Assembly: GCA_004297485.1 (NCBI GenBank)
Contig: SCTM01000145.1
Span: 90,306 to 154,305 of the forward strand
DNA from: Rhodospirillaceae bacterium
GTDB lineage: Bacteria; Pseudomonadota; Alphaproteobacteria; Rhodospirillales; Rhodospirillaceae
DNA: 64,000 nt
Reading direction: 5' to 3'
Under the pieces are notes generated by a model. It was not told where the DNA came from. It worked only from the letters and a program-made list of their open reading frames with translations, and did not search any database. The translations under genes were made by a program, and so were the position numbers. This document shows positions 18,999 to 28,003 of this stretch, piece after piece. The stretch's first letter is position 1. Every line of letters begins with the position of its first letter.

Positions 18999-19474
18999 TG
19001 CGCGGTCCACCGCCCAAACGAAAAGGCGACCTTCGCGGGGCCGCCCTTCCAAATCGCTTTGATCAACCTGACAGCACGCAGCATACCTCAGCACTCGAAC
19101 AAGTTCAAGAAATCCGAAGGAAACGACCGCGGTTCCTGCTGCTATCACTTTTGCAGAGCCTGTCGTCGTCGCATTCGGACATACGAGCAGCCGCTGCGAA
19201 TGGCGCGAACTCTTTGGCAGAAGCGCTTGGCGGTTGGGATCGCGTGATCATCCCTGAGCCGCAGGACGGATGGCGGCGCGTCCTGCTGGGCCTGGAATTC
19301 CTCAAGGCCATACCGACTGCGGATGCAATCTTTCTTCTTACGATCAATCCGCGGATCGAAGCCGAGGAGCCGCTGACCCGTGAGGAGCGCTGCCGTTTGG
19401 GGCCGATCGTTCGATGGCTCGACGTTGAGCTGGCCATGCGCGGAGGCTGCCCATGGCACGCATCCGAACGATAA
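18998..19474 (+). CDS. hypothetical protein
   Basis: ATGA overlap with AlpA-like gene; ORF continues to 19474. Confidence 0.5.
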   Translation: MRGPPPKRKGDLRGAALPNRFDQPDSTQHTSALEQVQEIRRKRPRFLLLSLLQSLSSSHSDIRAAAANGANSLAEALGGWDRVIIPEPQDGWRRVLLGLEFLKAIPTADAIFLLTINPRIEAEEPLTREERCRLGPIVRWLDVELAMRGGCPWHASER

Positions 19475-20205
19475 AGCCGGAGTTTCCCCAATCAGAAAGC
19501 ATGGGGCGCGTGTCGCGCGAGGCGCGTCTTCTTTTCATTCTCCTGTGGACCATCTGCGACGATTCCGGGAGGGCTCGCGCATCCTCGCGACTGCTCGCGA
19601 GCCTTCTCTACCCCTACGACAGTGACGCTCCAGCGCTGATCGAAGTCTGGTTGACCGAACTTGAGAGCGAGGGTTGCCTTCGTCGCTACGAAGTTGACAG
19701 CAATACTTATGTTGATGTGCCCAACTGGTTGAAACATCAGAAGATCGATAAACCGAGCCAGTCACGAATTCCGGAATTCGTTGAAACCTCTCGAATGGTC
19801 GCGAAACCTCGCGAGGCTTCGGCGTTGGACCTAGGACCTAGGAAGGGACCAGGACCTAGGACCGCCGACCTAATACCCGGCGCGCACGAAGATGAGGGTT
19901 TTGATTCCTGGTGGACGGAACAGCCACACCAGGTTGCCAAGCCCGTTGCTCGGAAGGCCTATCGCGCCGCCCTGAAGAAAACCTCCGCAGCCGAGCTCCT
20001 TTCCGGACTGCGCCGGTACATCGCCACCAAGCCCGCCGATCAAAAATGGTGCAACCCGGCCACCTGGTTAAATCAGGAGCGGTGGACCGACCAACCGGCA
20101 GCGCCGAGCCTCATCATTGGCCACGGCGGCGCTCCTTCAGGACCTACCCATCAAAACATGAGCGGCCTAGTGGACGCCGCGATGTCCGAAAGGAAAGCGT
20201 CATGA
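19453..20205 (+). CDS. phage replication/replisome-organiser-like protein
   Basis: MARIRTIKPEFPQSESMGRVSREARLLFILLWTICDDSGRARASSRLLASLLYP; C-terminal KWCNPATWLNQERW. Confidence 0.75.
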   Translation: MARIRTIKPEFPQSESMGRVSREARLLFILLWTICDDSGRARASSRLLASLLYPYDSDAPALIEVWLTELESEGCLRRYEVDSNTYVDVPNWLKHQKIDKPSQSRIPEFVETSRMVAKPREASALDLGPRKGPGPRTADLIPGAHEDEGFDSWWTEQPHQVAKPVARKAYRAALKKTSAAELLSGLRRYIATKPADQKWCNPATWLNQERWTDQPAAPSLIIGHGGAPSGPTHQNMSGLVDAAMSERKAS

Positions 20206-21161
20206 ACGCGCTTGCCCAAGTCGATCCGCCGACTGCCTGGAAGGCGATTGATCGCCTTGCCATGGTAGTCGCCAGCCCGATGGAAATCTCGCGCTACGTC
20301 GGCCCTGATTCGGAGCTCATTCCGGCGCCACAGCTGGCGATCGTCATCTCAAAACTGAGGCAGGACATGCAGCCCGCCACGACCGAGGAAGCGGGCGAGA
20401 CCACGAAGGTCGTGTTTGCACCCTTCCCAATGAGCAGATTGAACGACCCTGGACTCGCAATGCGTATCGTCCTCGACATGATTGCAGAATACCCCGTTGG
20501 CGTCGGCCACGAAGCCGCGAGAGATATCCACCGGCAGGTACGAGAATTTGCACCAGGCCCCGGGCACGTATTTCAGGCCCTTGAGCGAGCAATGCGGCGC
20601 CGGCGCCTGCGTTTAGCGGTGGCAGAAGCGATGGAGCTTGAGCACGTTCGACGCGCGGAGGAACGCCGACGGGCCGAGGAGCGAGCGCAAGTCGCGGAGG
20701 CCGAGCGCAGCGCGTTGGCCGCCAAGCTTCACACGCTGCTCGGTGACGACGCACCAACATTGGAGGAGATGACGCGGGCGAGCGAGGTCCTACGGCGAGC
20801 CGCTGGCGTTGCGTCGCGGCATTGGCTGCTCTGGCGCGACGAACTTCGTCAGGGTGATCGATGGGCCGCGCGGCTTTGCAAACGGCTCGCAGCGCTCCCC
20901 GCAATCGCCAGCGATGAGGCGGCGGTACTCCTCGACGCCGGTCTCGACGAGCGGGCGACCGACCATGGCGGACCGTACGAAGCAGCGATGGCAGAGCTGC
21001 GACACCGCGGATCATCGGCGGCTGACATCGCGGAGTTCACGCTGGGCGTGCTTGAGGATCGGCATGAGGCCCTCGCACGTCAGACCGACCTTGCGGCTAC
21101 CTACCGATCGCGTATCTCGCCGTCTCGCATCTCCGTCGTGGCTTCTGAGGTTACGTCATGA
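20202..21161 (+). CDS. hypothetical protein (coiled-coil Ala/Arg-rich)
   Basis: ATGA overlap with previous gene. Confidence 0.55.
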   Translation: MNALAQVDPPTAWKAIDRLAMVVASPMEISRYVGPDSELIPAPQLAIVISKLRQDMQPATTEEAGETTKVVFAPFPMSRLNDPGLAMRIVLDMIAEYPVGVGHEAARDIHRQVREFAPGPGHVFQALERAMRRRRLRLAVAEAMELEHVRRAEERRRAEERAQVAEAERSALAAKLHTLLGDDAPTLEEMTRASEVLRRAAGVASRHWLLWRDELRQGDRWAARLCKRLAALPAIASDEAAVLLDAGLDERATDHGGPYEAAMAELRHRGSSAADIAEFTLGVLEDRHEALARQTDLAATYRSRISPSRISVVASEVTS

Positions 21162-21298
21162 AACCAATCGCCTCTCTGGTCGCCGACTGCACCGTCGCCC
21201 AGGGCCTCGCGGGCTGTTGTTTCAGCAGCAGTGGCGAACCGCCGCGTCATCCGTCTCACCGGGTGGCGCGGCGGACTTTCGGCCGATCAAGCAAATGA
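21158..21298 (+). CDS. possible small ORF (46 aa, MKPIASLVADCTVAQGLAGCCFSSSG...)
   Basis: ATGA overlap with upstream CDS; read directly. Confidence 0.3.
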   Translation: MKPIASLVADCTVAQGLAGCCFSSSGEPPRHPSHRVARRTFGRSSK

Positions 21299-21305
21299 GC
21301 AATTG

Positions 21306-21881
21306 ATGTTCCGCAACTCCCAATTCGTCGCCCAGATCCAACAGCTAGTCGAGCGGGTGATCCGGTCCCGCATCGCCGAACCCAGGCTCGCCATCGTCCG
21401 CGCCAATCATCCGACCCTCTACGCCGCCAAAGTGCAGTTCCTGCCCGAAGGTGGCTCCGGGAATGGTGTTGATGCGCTGAGCGGATGGTTGCCGATACTC
21501 AGCCCTGTCGTTGGTAATGGGTTCGGGCTGATCTCGCCTCCGAACGTCGGCGACCAGGTTCTCGTGGTGTTTCAGGAGCACAGTCGAAAGGTGGGCATCA
21601 TCGTCGGCCGCCTCTTCGATCTGATCAATTTGCCGCCGCAGGGCGTGCCGGCCGGCGAGACGTGGCTGGTCCACAAGAGCGGGTCCTTCTTCAAGTTCAC
21701 TAATGACGGCGGCATCCACACGCAGACGAGCACTTGGTCGCATACCGGCCAGATACAGGTCACCGGCAACGTAAGCGCCACCGAGAACCTGAGTTCCGGG
21801 AACGGGGCGTCGGGGAGCTTCACAACATCAAACGGCCAGACGGTTACGGTGCAAGAAGGCATCATCACGAACATAAGTTGA
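21306..21881 (+). CDS. phage baseplate assembly protein V / spike-like
   Basis: VQFLPEGGSGNGVDALSGWLPILSPVVGNGFGLISPPNVGDQVLVVFQEHSRKVGIIVGRLF. Confidence 0.85.
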   Translation: MFRNSQFVAQIQQLVERVIRSRIAEPRLAIVRANHPTLYAAKVQFLPEGGSGNGVDALSGWLPILSPVVGNGFGLISPPNVGDQVLVVFQEHSRKVGIIVGRLFDLINLPPQGVPAGETWLVHKSGSFFKFTNDGGIHTQTSTWSHTGQIQVTGNVSATENLSSGNGASGSFTTSNGQTVTVQEGIITNIS

Positions 21882-21888
21882 GGACGAC

Positions 21889-22419
21889 ATGTCGTTGAAC
21901 ACGGCGTATTTCACATCGCTGATAAACCGGGCCAATAGCGCGACCTCCTGCGCGCAGCTTCAGGCGATTTATACCGAAGCGGTCTTGATGGTGAATTCCG
22001 TCACCACCGCGATGAGCAATGACTTCGCTTCGATCCAAACGATCGCGGCGGATCTCGAGGCGGCGATAGTCGATCTAGCCAACCACATTGCAACACTGGC
22101 GGCGTCTCAGGCCGCGGCCACCGGGCTGGCGACGCTTCCCGCGAGCGCTGCCGGCCTTGCCACGCTCGGCAGTGTGATCACCTTCTGCCAAGCACAGGCG
22201 GCCCTCCTCGCGACGCATGGCACGGCACAGACGGCGACGTTCATCCAGCAGGCCCTCGCTCTGGCCGCCGATTACACCAAAATTTCAAACGACTACGCGC
22301 TGCTTCAAAATCAGGTATCGAACTTGACGGCGCAGATCGCCGCAATCCCCGCTCTCCTGTCATCGTTCGAGTCCGCCGCCGCCACGGCCGCCAGTAAGTT
22401 CCCAGGCTGCGCGATCTGA
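21889..22419 (+). CDS. hypothetical Ala-rich protein
   Basis: ORF within phage tail module. Confidence 0.5.
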   Translation: MSLNTAYFTSLINRANSATSCAQLQAIYTEAVLMVNSVTTAMSNDFASIQTIAADLEAAIVDLANHIATLAASQAAATGLATLPASAAGLATLGSVITFCQAQAALLATHGTAQTATFIQQALALAADYTKISNDYALLQNQVSNLTAQIAAIPALLSSFESAAATAASKFPGCAI

Positions 22420-22462
22420 CCGACCAATGCTTGGCCCCCCAGGATTACCCAGGAGCACTGAC

Positions 22463-22708
22463 ATGGGCGAAGTGATCGAATTCCCCGGTGGGCGACGGCT
22501 TCTCGACCCAGCAACGGTCATTGAGCTGCCACGCGATCGCTTCCTCCCGCTCTGCGTGCTAGCGAAGGCGATGCCTGGGACCGCGCTCGCGCTGGCCACG
22601 CAGTTGCCCGCCGGCGCCACCGCGATCGGAATGGCCCGAGACCTGCGAGGGATCGGAGTGCTTGCGAGCTTACCGGCGATGCGACCTTTCGGTGATTGGA
22701 GTCGATGA
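22463..22708 (+). CDS. hypothetical small protein
   Basis: MGEVIEFPGGRRLLDPATVIELPRDRF; tightly spaced in tail module. Confidence 0.45.
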   Translation: MGEVIEFPGGRRLLDPATVIELPRDRFLPLCVLAKAMPGTALALATQLPAGATAIGMARDLRGIGVLASLPAMRPFGDWSR

Positions 22709-23203
22709 ATGGATATTTCTGAATGGCCCAAGTTTCTGGAACAGCGCATAGCCAGCCTCCCCGCCGCGGTGATGACGGCCGCGCACGAGGGCGTTGAGAT
22801 CGCCGCGGAGATCGCCCGCGACAAGATCGGCGAATACCAGGGGGCGATCGGATCGTTCCCCGCGTGGGCGCCGCTTGCGACGAGCACGGTCGAGGAGAAG
22901 ACGCGCCTCGGCTACGCACCACCGGACAATCCGCTGCTGCGAACAGGCGAACTGCGGGACTCGATCGGCACATCGGTCGAGCGCGCCGTGCCCACCGCGA
23001 GTGTCGTGGCAATCGTCGGCAGCACGTCACCGATCGCGCGATACCAGGAAATTGGCACGACCTACATCCCGCCGCGCCCGTTCATCGGTCCCGCGATGCT
23101 CGAAGCCGAGCCCGCGATTGCTGATGGCCTGGGAACCGCTTTGCATGTCGCGGCCAGCGGCGAGTCCCGGTCACCACGCGCTTTTAGGAGGGCTGCTGAA
23201 TGA
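22709..23203 (+). CDS. HK97 gp10-like / virion morphogenesis tail protein
   Basis: NPLLRTGELRDSIGTSVE...GSTSPIARYQEIGTTYIPPRPFIGPAM. Confidence 0.8.
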   Translation: MDISEWPKFLEQRIASLPAAVMTAAHEGVEIAAEIARDKIGEYQGAIGSFPAWAPLATSTVEEKTRLGYAPPDNPLLRTGELRDSIGTSVERAVPTASVVAIVGSTSPIARYQEIGTTYIPPRPFIGPAMLEAEPAIADGLGTALHVAASGESRSPRAFRRAAE

Positions 23204-25125
23204 TCACGTCCTACGAAGTTAAGGCGACGCTCGCCGTCGTCGATCGGGCGACTCCCCAGCTTGAACGTGTTTTGGAGCTTGCGCGGTCGATCACCGCCGA
23301 ATTCGAAACGATCAAGGCGGCGAGTAGAGGCCTCTTCTCCGGCACGGGCGTTAACGCCTTCGCAAGCAGCCTGGGGCGTCTCGAGCCTGCCGTTGCTAAG
23401 GTGGCGGAGCAGATGGCCGTCTTCCGGAACACCAGCATCGGCGGCTTCGCGGAAATCGACGCAGCGGTCGCGGGTACAGCTGCCAATGTAAGGGCCCTGA
23501 ACGAAGAACTCGCAGCACTTCAGAAGCAACGGGCCGTAGCAACCTCCGAAGCCGTTGCACTTGCCGGCGGGCGCCGTGGCTCCGGTACAGGCAGTGGGCG
23601 CGGCGGCGGCGGTGACATCCATTTCGGCGGTGGCGTCCCGGTGCCCATGGGACCAGCCGACGGTCACGCAAGATTCGGCATCGGACCTGGCACCGTGGCC
23701 GCGGCCGGCCTCGCCGCCGGGCTTGTCCAAGACGCGGAGCTGTCCGACGCCATCACGCGGATCATGTACACCGCCAACAACGGTCTCGATGGAGATGCGG
23801 CGTCGCTGAAACGCCAAGCCGAATCCATCCGTACCAAACTGCTCGACGTGTATAGCAAAACGGCGATGCCGTTGAAGGACATCGAAGAGGCCGCGCTCGG
23901 CGTAACACGTTTGATGGCGCCCTTTCCCATCGACCAGCGCGCGGCGCTCTTCGATCAAGTTATTCCTGCCGCGGCGATGGAGACACGCCTCAAGGGCGGC
24001 GATCTTGCCTCGAACACCGAGTCGATCGTCGGGCTCCTCCACATGTCAGGGTTCTACAAACCAGATGAGATCAAGCGCCTCATCCCGGCATTCACATACT
24101 CGGCACTGTTCGACCCTCAGACGATCGCGGGAATGACACGCGCGGCCGGCTACGTCATCCCAACGACGAAGCGCGTTGCCAATCTCGATCCGGTCAGCGC
24201 GATGCAGATGGTCGCGTTGCTCCAATCATCGGGTATCAGCAACTCGAAAGCAGGAACATGGCTGGAATCGGCCGTCGAGGGATTGCTTCCCGGTACGCGC
24301 GTCTTCACCGGCAAGGCTGCCGAGCAACAGCTGGCGATCCAGAAACGGCTCGGCCTGGTCGATGGCGCCGGCAAAAGTCTGATCCAGGGACCGGGCGGGA
24401 CCGATGTCTTCAAGGGCTTCACCACAATCATGGAACACCTTCAGGCCCTCGGCGATGCGGAGAAATCTCAGCTCGCTCACGACTTGGTATCTCTCGGCGG
24501 CAAGCAGGGCGCGCGGGCGTTGGCCATGTTCACGGATCCGATCGTTCTAAAACGATCCGGAGAGCTGATGGCCGGCGAGAAGGCCTACGAGAAGAATCAG
24601 CCGCTATTTTGGCAGGAGTATCAGAATGCCTCGCCGGTACAGCAGAGCCGCACTGCGCTATCGGAATTCAACCGCGTGCTGATCGACCTCGGCGACCAAA
24701 TCCTCCCACCGGTCACCTCGGCGTTGAGGGGCTTCACCGACATCATCAAGGCGATTCGTGGGATCACCGAGGACAATCCGCTGACGAGATCGCAGGATTG
24801 GATCAGCCATAACTACTTTCAAGACCAGCGCAACCGGGCCCGCCTATTCACCGCGGGGATAAAGGAAGATGTTGCTGGTGTAGAAGCGCACCTGCCCTGG
24901 CTTTTCCCTTCGGCCGATAAGCAAAAGCAGACGGATGGCAAGGGTACGAACGAATTTGCAGGTGCCCTCGACCGTCTCCAAGCCGTTCTGACTGGCACGC
25001 TGTCAAAAATGAGAATCGAACTCGACGGCACCAAGGTCGGCAAAATCTTGTTCAATGGTTCCGCCTCGCAAATCCCGAGCGGACGCTCCTACGCCGATCC
25101 CAACGCCATTCCTCTCCAACCATAA
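23200..25125 (+). CDS. phage tail tape measure-like protein
   Basis: Helical repetitive N-terminus, Gly-rich segment, tail-module context, ATGA overlap with gp10-like gene. Confidence 0.75.
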   Translation: MITSYEVKATLAVVDRATPQLERVLELARSITAEFETIKAASRGLFSGTGVNAFASSLGRLEPAVAKVAEQMAVFRNTSIGGFAEIDAAVAGTAANVRALNEELAALQKQRAVATSEAVALAGGRRGSGTGSGRGGGGDIHFGGGVPVPMGPADGHARFGIGPGTVAAAGLAAGLVQDAELSDAITRIMYTANNGLDGDAASLKRQAESIRTKLLDVYSKTAMPLKDIEEAALGVTRLMAPFPIDQRAALFDQVIPAAAMETRLKGGDLASNTESIVGLLHMSGFYKPDEIKRLIPAFTYSALFDPQTIAGMTRAAGYVIPTTKRVANLDPVSAMQMVALLQSSGISNSKAGTWLESAVEGLLPGTRVFTGKAAEQQLAIQKRLGLVDGAGKSLIQGPGGTDVFKGFTTIMEHLQALGDAEKSQLAHDLVSLGGKQGARALAMFTDPIVLKRSGELMAGEKAYEKNQPLFWQEYQNASPVQQSRTALSEFNRVLIDLGDQILPPVTSALRGFTDIIKAIRGITEDNPLTRSQDWISHNYFQDQRNRARLFTAGIKEDVAGVEAHLPWLFPSADKQKQTDGKGTNEFAGALDRLQAVLTGTLSKMRIELDGTKVGKILFNGSASQIPSGRSYADPNAIPLQP

Positions 25126-25146
25126 TCATCAGCAAAGGACACAAAG

Positions 25147-25536
25147 ATGGACGTTACTATCAATCACGCCGGGGGACAGCCGACAGCTCCCTCGTCTGCT
25201 TCCGCACCCCTGCAGGGCGCCAACACTCCGACCGACGTTATCACCGACGCCAAGGGCCGCAAACTCAAGCTGCGCGAGCTGACCCTTCTCGAAGAGCAGG
25301 ATCTTCTCGTCGCGATGGGGTTGGAACACTCAAACAATGCCCTCGTCTTGGGCCGGGCATTTATGGCTGCTCGCATCGCCGAGATCGACGGCGCACCGGT
25401 ACTCGTACCCACCAACCACATCGATTATCGGGCGCTGCTTCAGCGTGTGGGGAAGGACGGCCTAGCGGCTGTCCTGGCCGCTACGGCAACACCGGACGCC
25501 GCTGCCGAGGGAGATGTTGCCCGCGCAAAAAACTAG
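25147..25536 (+). CDS. phage tail assembly chaperone (gpG-like)
   Basis: VITDAKGRKLKLRELTLLEEQDLLVAMG...AEIDGAPVLVPTN; ends at TAG directly after A AAA AAC. Confidence 0.75.
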   Translation: MDVTINHAGGQPTAPSSASAPLQGANTPTDVITDAKGRKLKLRELTLLEEQDLLVAMGLEHSNNALVLGRAFMAARIAEIDGAPVLVPTNHIDYRALLQRVGKDGLAAVLAATATPDAAAEGDVARAKN

Positions 25537-25706
25537 CCGGGCACCCCCGCACGCGGGCGGTCCTATCGCTCACGGGCGGCGTGGTGCCTTTCGAGATCGC
25601 TCAGCGCTTGCCGCCATGGAAGCTACTCGCTTACCAGGTGATCACCGGCGAACTGAAGGGCGGCCGGTTCGACTGGGACCGGTTGCGGTGGCGGCGGGAG
25701 ACGTGA
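25147..25706 (+). CDS. predicted -1 frameshift product (gpGT-like tail chaperone fusion)
   Basis: Slippery A AAA AAC at 25527-25533; -1 frame continues LAGHPRTRAVLSLTGGVVPFEIAQRLPPWKLLAYQVITGELKGGRFDWDRLRWRRET* to 25706. Confidence 0.7.
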
Positions 25707-25756
25707 GGCTGCAATGGCCGCTGCCCGCGCCCGCGGGGGAGGGGGGGATTCTGCAC

Positions 25757-25895
25757 AGCTACGCGCGCGCGTATGTGACCCGAAATTGGTCTGCCCGGGG
25801 TAATTTCACGACAGCTACGCGCGCGTGCGCCCCCGCGCGTTATGTGTGCCGGCACAGGGAGTTTTCGGAACACTACGCGCAGGCGCGCGCGAGGG
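25757..25895. repeat. three spaced CTACGCGCGCG-type alternating pyrimidine-purine motifs
   Basis: Motif starts near 25757, 25813, 25871 (56-58 nt apart); related copy at 30854-30885. Confidence 0.5.
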
Positions 25896-26023
25896 GTGAT
25901 ACCGTCGCATCGGTGCCATGCCGGTAAATTTGGCGTAGGGCGCGCAAGTCGGGGTCGGCTGGTGGCCATGCCGCCCGAGGACCGGGGAGGCCAACCAGGG
26001 AAACGCGCGCGTTGCTTCAGGGG

Positions 26024-26404
26024 CTATCGAATGTCCACCGGCCGCTTCTGGCGTTCGGCGTATTTGATGACAAACTCGGTTGAGCCTGACCGGTCGGCCG
26101 AAACGAAGGCGATCAGGCGGTCGCACTCTCGTGCAATAATTCGGTTACGCATGTCGAACCGCTTCGCTACCTGGAAATTACCCTTGGCACCTGCCAGAGG
26201 CGCCTTGATTTCCTGAACCTCGAGACCTCGGGCACGGGCTGCCTCCACTGCCCATGTATCGACTCCCTGGCTACCGCCTGAGATAACGATGGTCCCTGGT
26301 GGAAGTTCGGCAACGGCAGCCATGACCGCCGCGCGATCAGTACGCCGGCGGCTACCGACGATAGCAACGCGATTACCCGCTTCAGAAGGCGGAGGGCAAA
26401 ACAT
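26024..26404 (-). CDS. DUF2493/SLOG Rossmann-like nucleotide-binding protein
   Basis: VAIVGSRRRTD...IVISGGSQGVDTWAVEAARARG...RNRIIARECDRLIAFVS. Confidence 0.75.
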   Translation of the reverse strand: MFCPPPSEAGNRVAIVGSRRRTDRAAVMAAVAELPPGTIVISGGSQGVDTWAVEAARARGLEVQEIKAPLAGAKGNFQVAKRFDMRNRIIARECDRLIAFVSADRSGSTEFVIKYAERQKRPVDIR

Positions 26405-26422
26405 CGAAGCCTCAGCGTTCGT

Positions 26423-26872
26423 CTACTCCGCCACCAGCATATCGATGTCCGTGCCTAGCGCCTTGGCCATGGCCTTAAAGGCCGCCACGCTGCCCGGCTT
26501 CTTTCCGGTCTCGATCTCTGAGATATATGGCGCCGGGAGTCCACCGGCCGTCGCCAGCGCCTGCAACGTAAGCCCTCTGTGCTTGCGCCAGGCGCGCACG
26601 GGATGCGTACCATCATGGATGGCCACTACCACCTCATGAGGGACGCGAGTCTCGCTGGCACGGGCCTGGATCGCGGCCACGTCCTCGATGTCTTCCAGCA
26701 TCTCCGCCAGATCGGCTACGGCACCGACTGGCAGAATGACGCTATCGACCTTCCCGCTGTCCCGGAGACGCGCGGCGCGGCGGGCCAAGCCTTCAATTGC
26801 ATTCCGGCCCTTCCGGGGATCGAAGGACATGCGAACCGGACGTGTATCGGTCTTTTTGACTGCCGTTCCCAT
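26423..26872 (-). CDS. XRE-family HTH antitoxin
   Basis: PVRAWRKHRGLTLQALATAGGLPAPYISEIETGKKPGSVAAFKAMAKALG; adjacent RelE-like gene. Confidence 0.85.
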   Translation of the reverse strand: MGTAVKKTDTRPVRMSFDPRKGRNAIEGLARRAARLRDSGKVDSVILPVGAVADLAEMLEDIEDVAAIQARASETRVPHEVVVAIHDGTHPVRAWRKHRGLTLQALATAGGLPAPYISEIETGKKPGSVAAFKAMAKALGTDIDMLVAE

Positions 26873-26881
26873 CGATATCTC

Positions 26882-27133
26882 CTATCTGTAAACGTCTTTC
26901 CGATGCGCCACCTTGACCACATCAATGAAGCCCTTGCCGCGCACCAAAACGACCCTGTATTCCCCAACTCTGAGACGAACCGCACCGTCGCTTCCCTTTA
27001 ACGGCTTGGCGTTGGGGTGTGAGCCGAACGGATCGACCGCGAAGCTGGACACGGCTTCCAGAACGGCCACCTGTTTGGCCTTCGGGAGAGCTTGCAATTC
27101 CTTCGATGCTGACCGGGCCCAGGTGATTTGCAT
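26882..27133 (-). CDS. RelE/ParE-family toxin
   Basis: MQITWARSASKELQALPKAKQVAVLEAV...RLRVGEYRVVLVRGKGFIDVVKVAHRKDVYR. Confidence 0.88.
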   Translation of the reverse strand: MQITWARSASKELQALPKAKQVAVLEAVSSFAVDPFGSHPNAKPLKGSDGAVRLRVGEYRVVLVRGKGFIDVVKVAHRKDVYR

Positions 27134-27224
27134 GGGCAGATATTCTCTGATAGCTAAGTCAAAATCAAGCGGAAATTTATCTTATAGATAATATAGGGGT
27201 GGGCGCTATTTTCACAGCCTTACC

Positions 27225-27545
27225 TTACCGAGGGCCGCGTCCAGCGGGCGTCCGCTTTATCGGAGCAATTCGGTTCGCAGTGACCCGCATATCGAGCGGC
27301 AAAAACGTCCGAATCACTTCGGTCTTTGGGTTCCAAACGATCCGAACCAAGACGTCGTCGATCTTGCCAACTAGATGGGCTACGCCGTCGGCCTCCCGAG
27401 CAACCGTCATCCATTTGCCATCGGCAATCTCACTTCGAACCGTCGTTAACTTTTTACGCGTGATTATGAGCCCGTAACGCTCCATCGCGCGCTCGCGTAG
27501 ATGTTCGAAGACCGCTACTCGGGACCTTGGAGTCTCGCCGACCAT
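27225..27545 (-). CDS. hypothetical protein, possible RelE/nuclease-like fold
   Basis: FEHLRERAMERYGLIITRKKL...DDVLVRIVWNPKTEVIRTFLP. Confidence 0.5.
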   Translation of the reverse strand: MVGETPRSRVAVFEHLRERAMERYGLIITRKKLTTVRSEIADGKWMTVAREADGVAHLVGKIDDVLVRIVWNPKTEVIRTFLPLDMRVTANRIAPIKRTPAGRGPR

Positions 27546-27571
27546 TAACCCAACTCCCTACCGCACTTCGT

Positions 27572-28003
27572 TCACTGCCCGAGTGCGAGGAAGATCGAGC
27601 ATGGCGTGGCGGAAAAGTGATTGGTATGTAGCGCTTGCAGCGGTGGCAGTTCTTTGAGCGATTTTAGCGGCTTGAGCGACTTCAGAGACTTCAGGGATTC
27701 AATCCGCGGAATTACCGTCAGCGCCCCCTTCAGGGCGCATGCACCGTTCCCTTCGTGATCCCAGATAACTCCTCCATCAAACCATCCGAGATGCTTACCG
27801 TTAAAGCCCCAGACGCTCCCGTCGTCGAGATATGCCACCGGCTGTCCACCCCATAGATAAACAGTCAACTCGTCATCGACGGCAATGTAAGCGACGGCCT
27901 CGCCACCGCCGTCGTAGAGCGAGACGTCCTCAGCGCAACATCGATCAACGACAGAAACCAATACGGTAAGGGTCGCGACGGCGCCGAGAATAAGGCCTTT
28001 CAT
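27572..28003 (-). CDS. 4-fold beta-flower-like protein with LKS repeat tail
   Basis: Signal peptide; YLWGGQPVAYLDDGSVWGFNGKHLGWFDGGVIWDHEGN; SLKSLKSLKPLKSLKE. Confidence 0.55.
   Translation of the reverse strand: MKGLILGAVATLTVLVSVVDRCCAEDVSLYDGGGEAVAYIAVDDELTVYLWGGQPVAYLDDGSVWGFNGKHLGWFDGGVIWDHEGNGACALKGALTVIPRIESLKSLKSLKPLKSLKELPPLQALHTNHFSATPCSIFLALGQ

Noticed and set aside
25757-25900. CRISPR array
   Set aside because: Repeats are imperfect, CG-alternating, only three local copies and no cas genes in the window.
27655-27710. Minisatellite repeat of independent interest
   Set aside because: It is the coding repeat LKS LKS LKP LKS LKE of the beta-flower-like protein, not separate.
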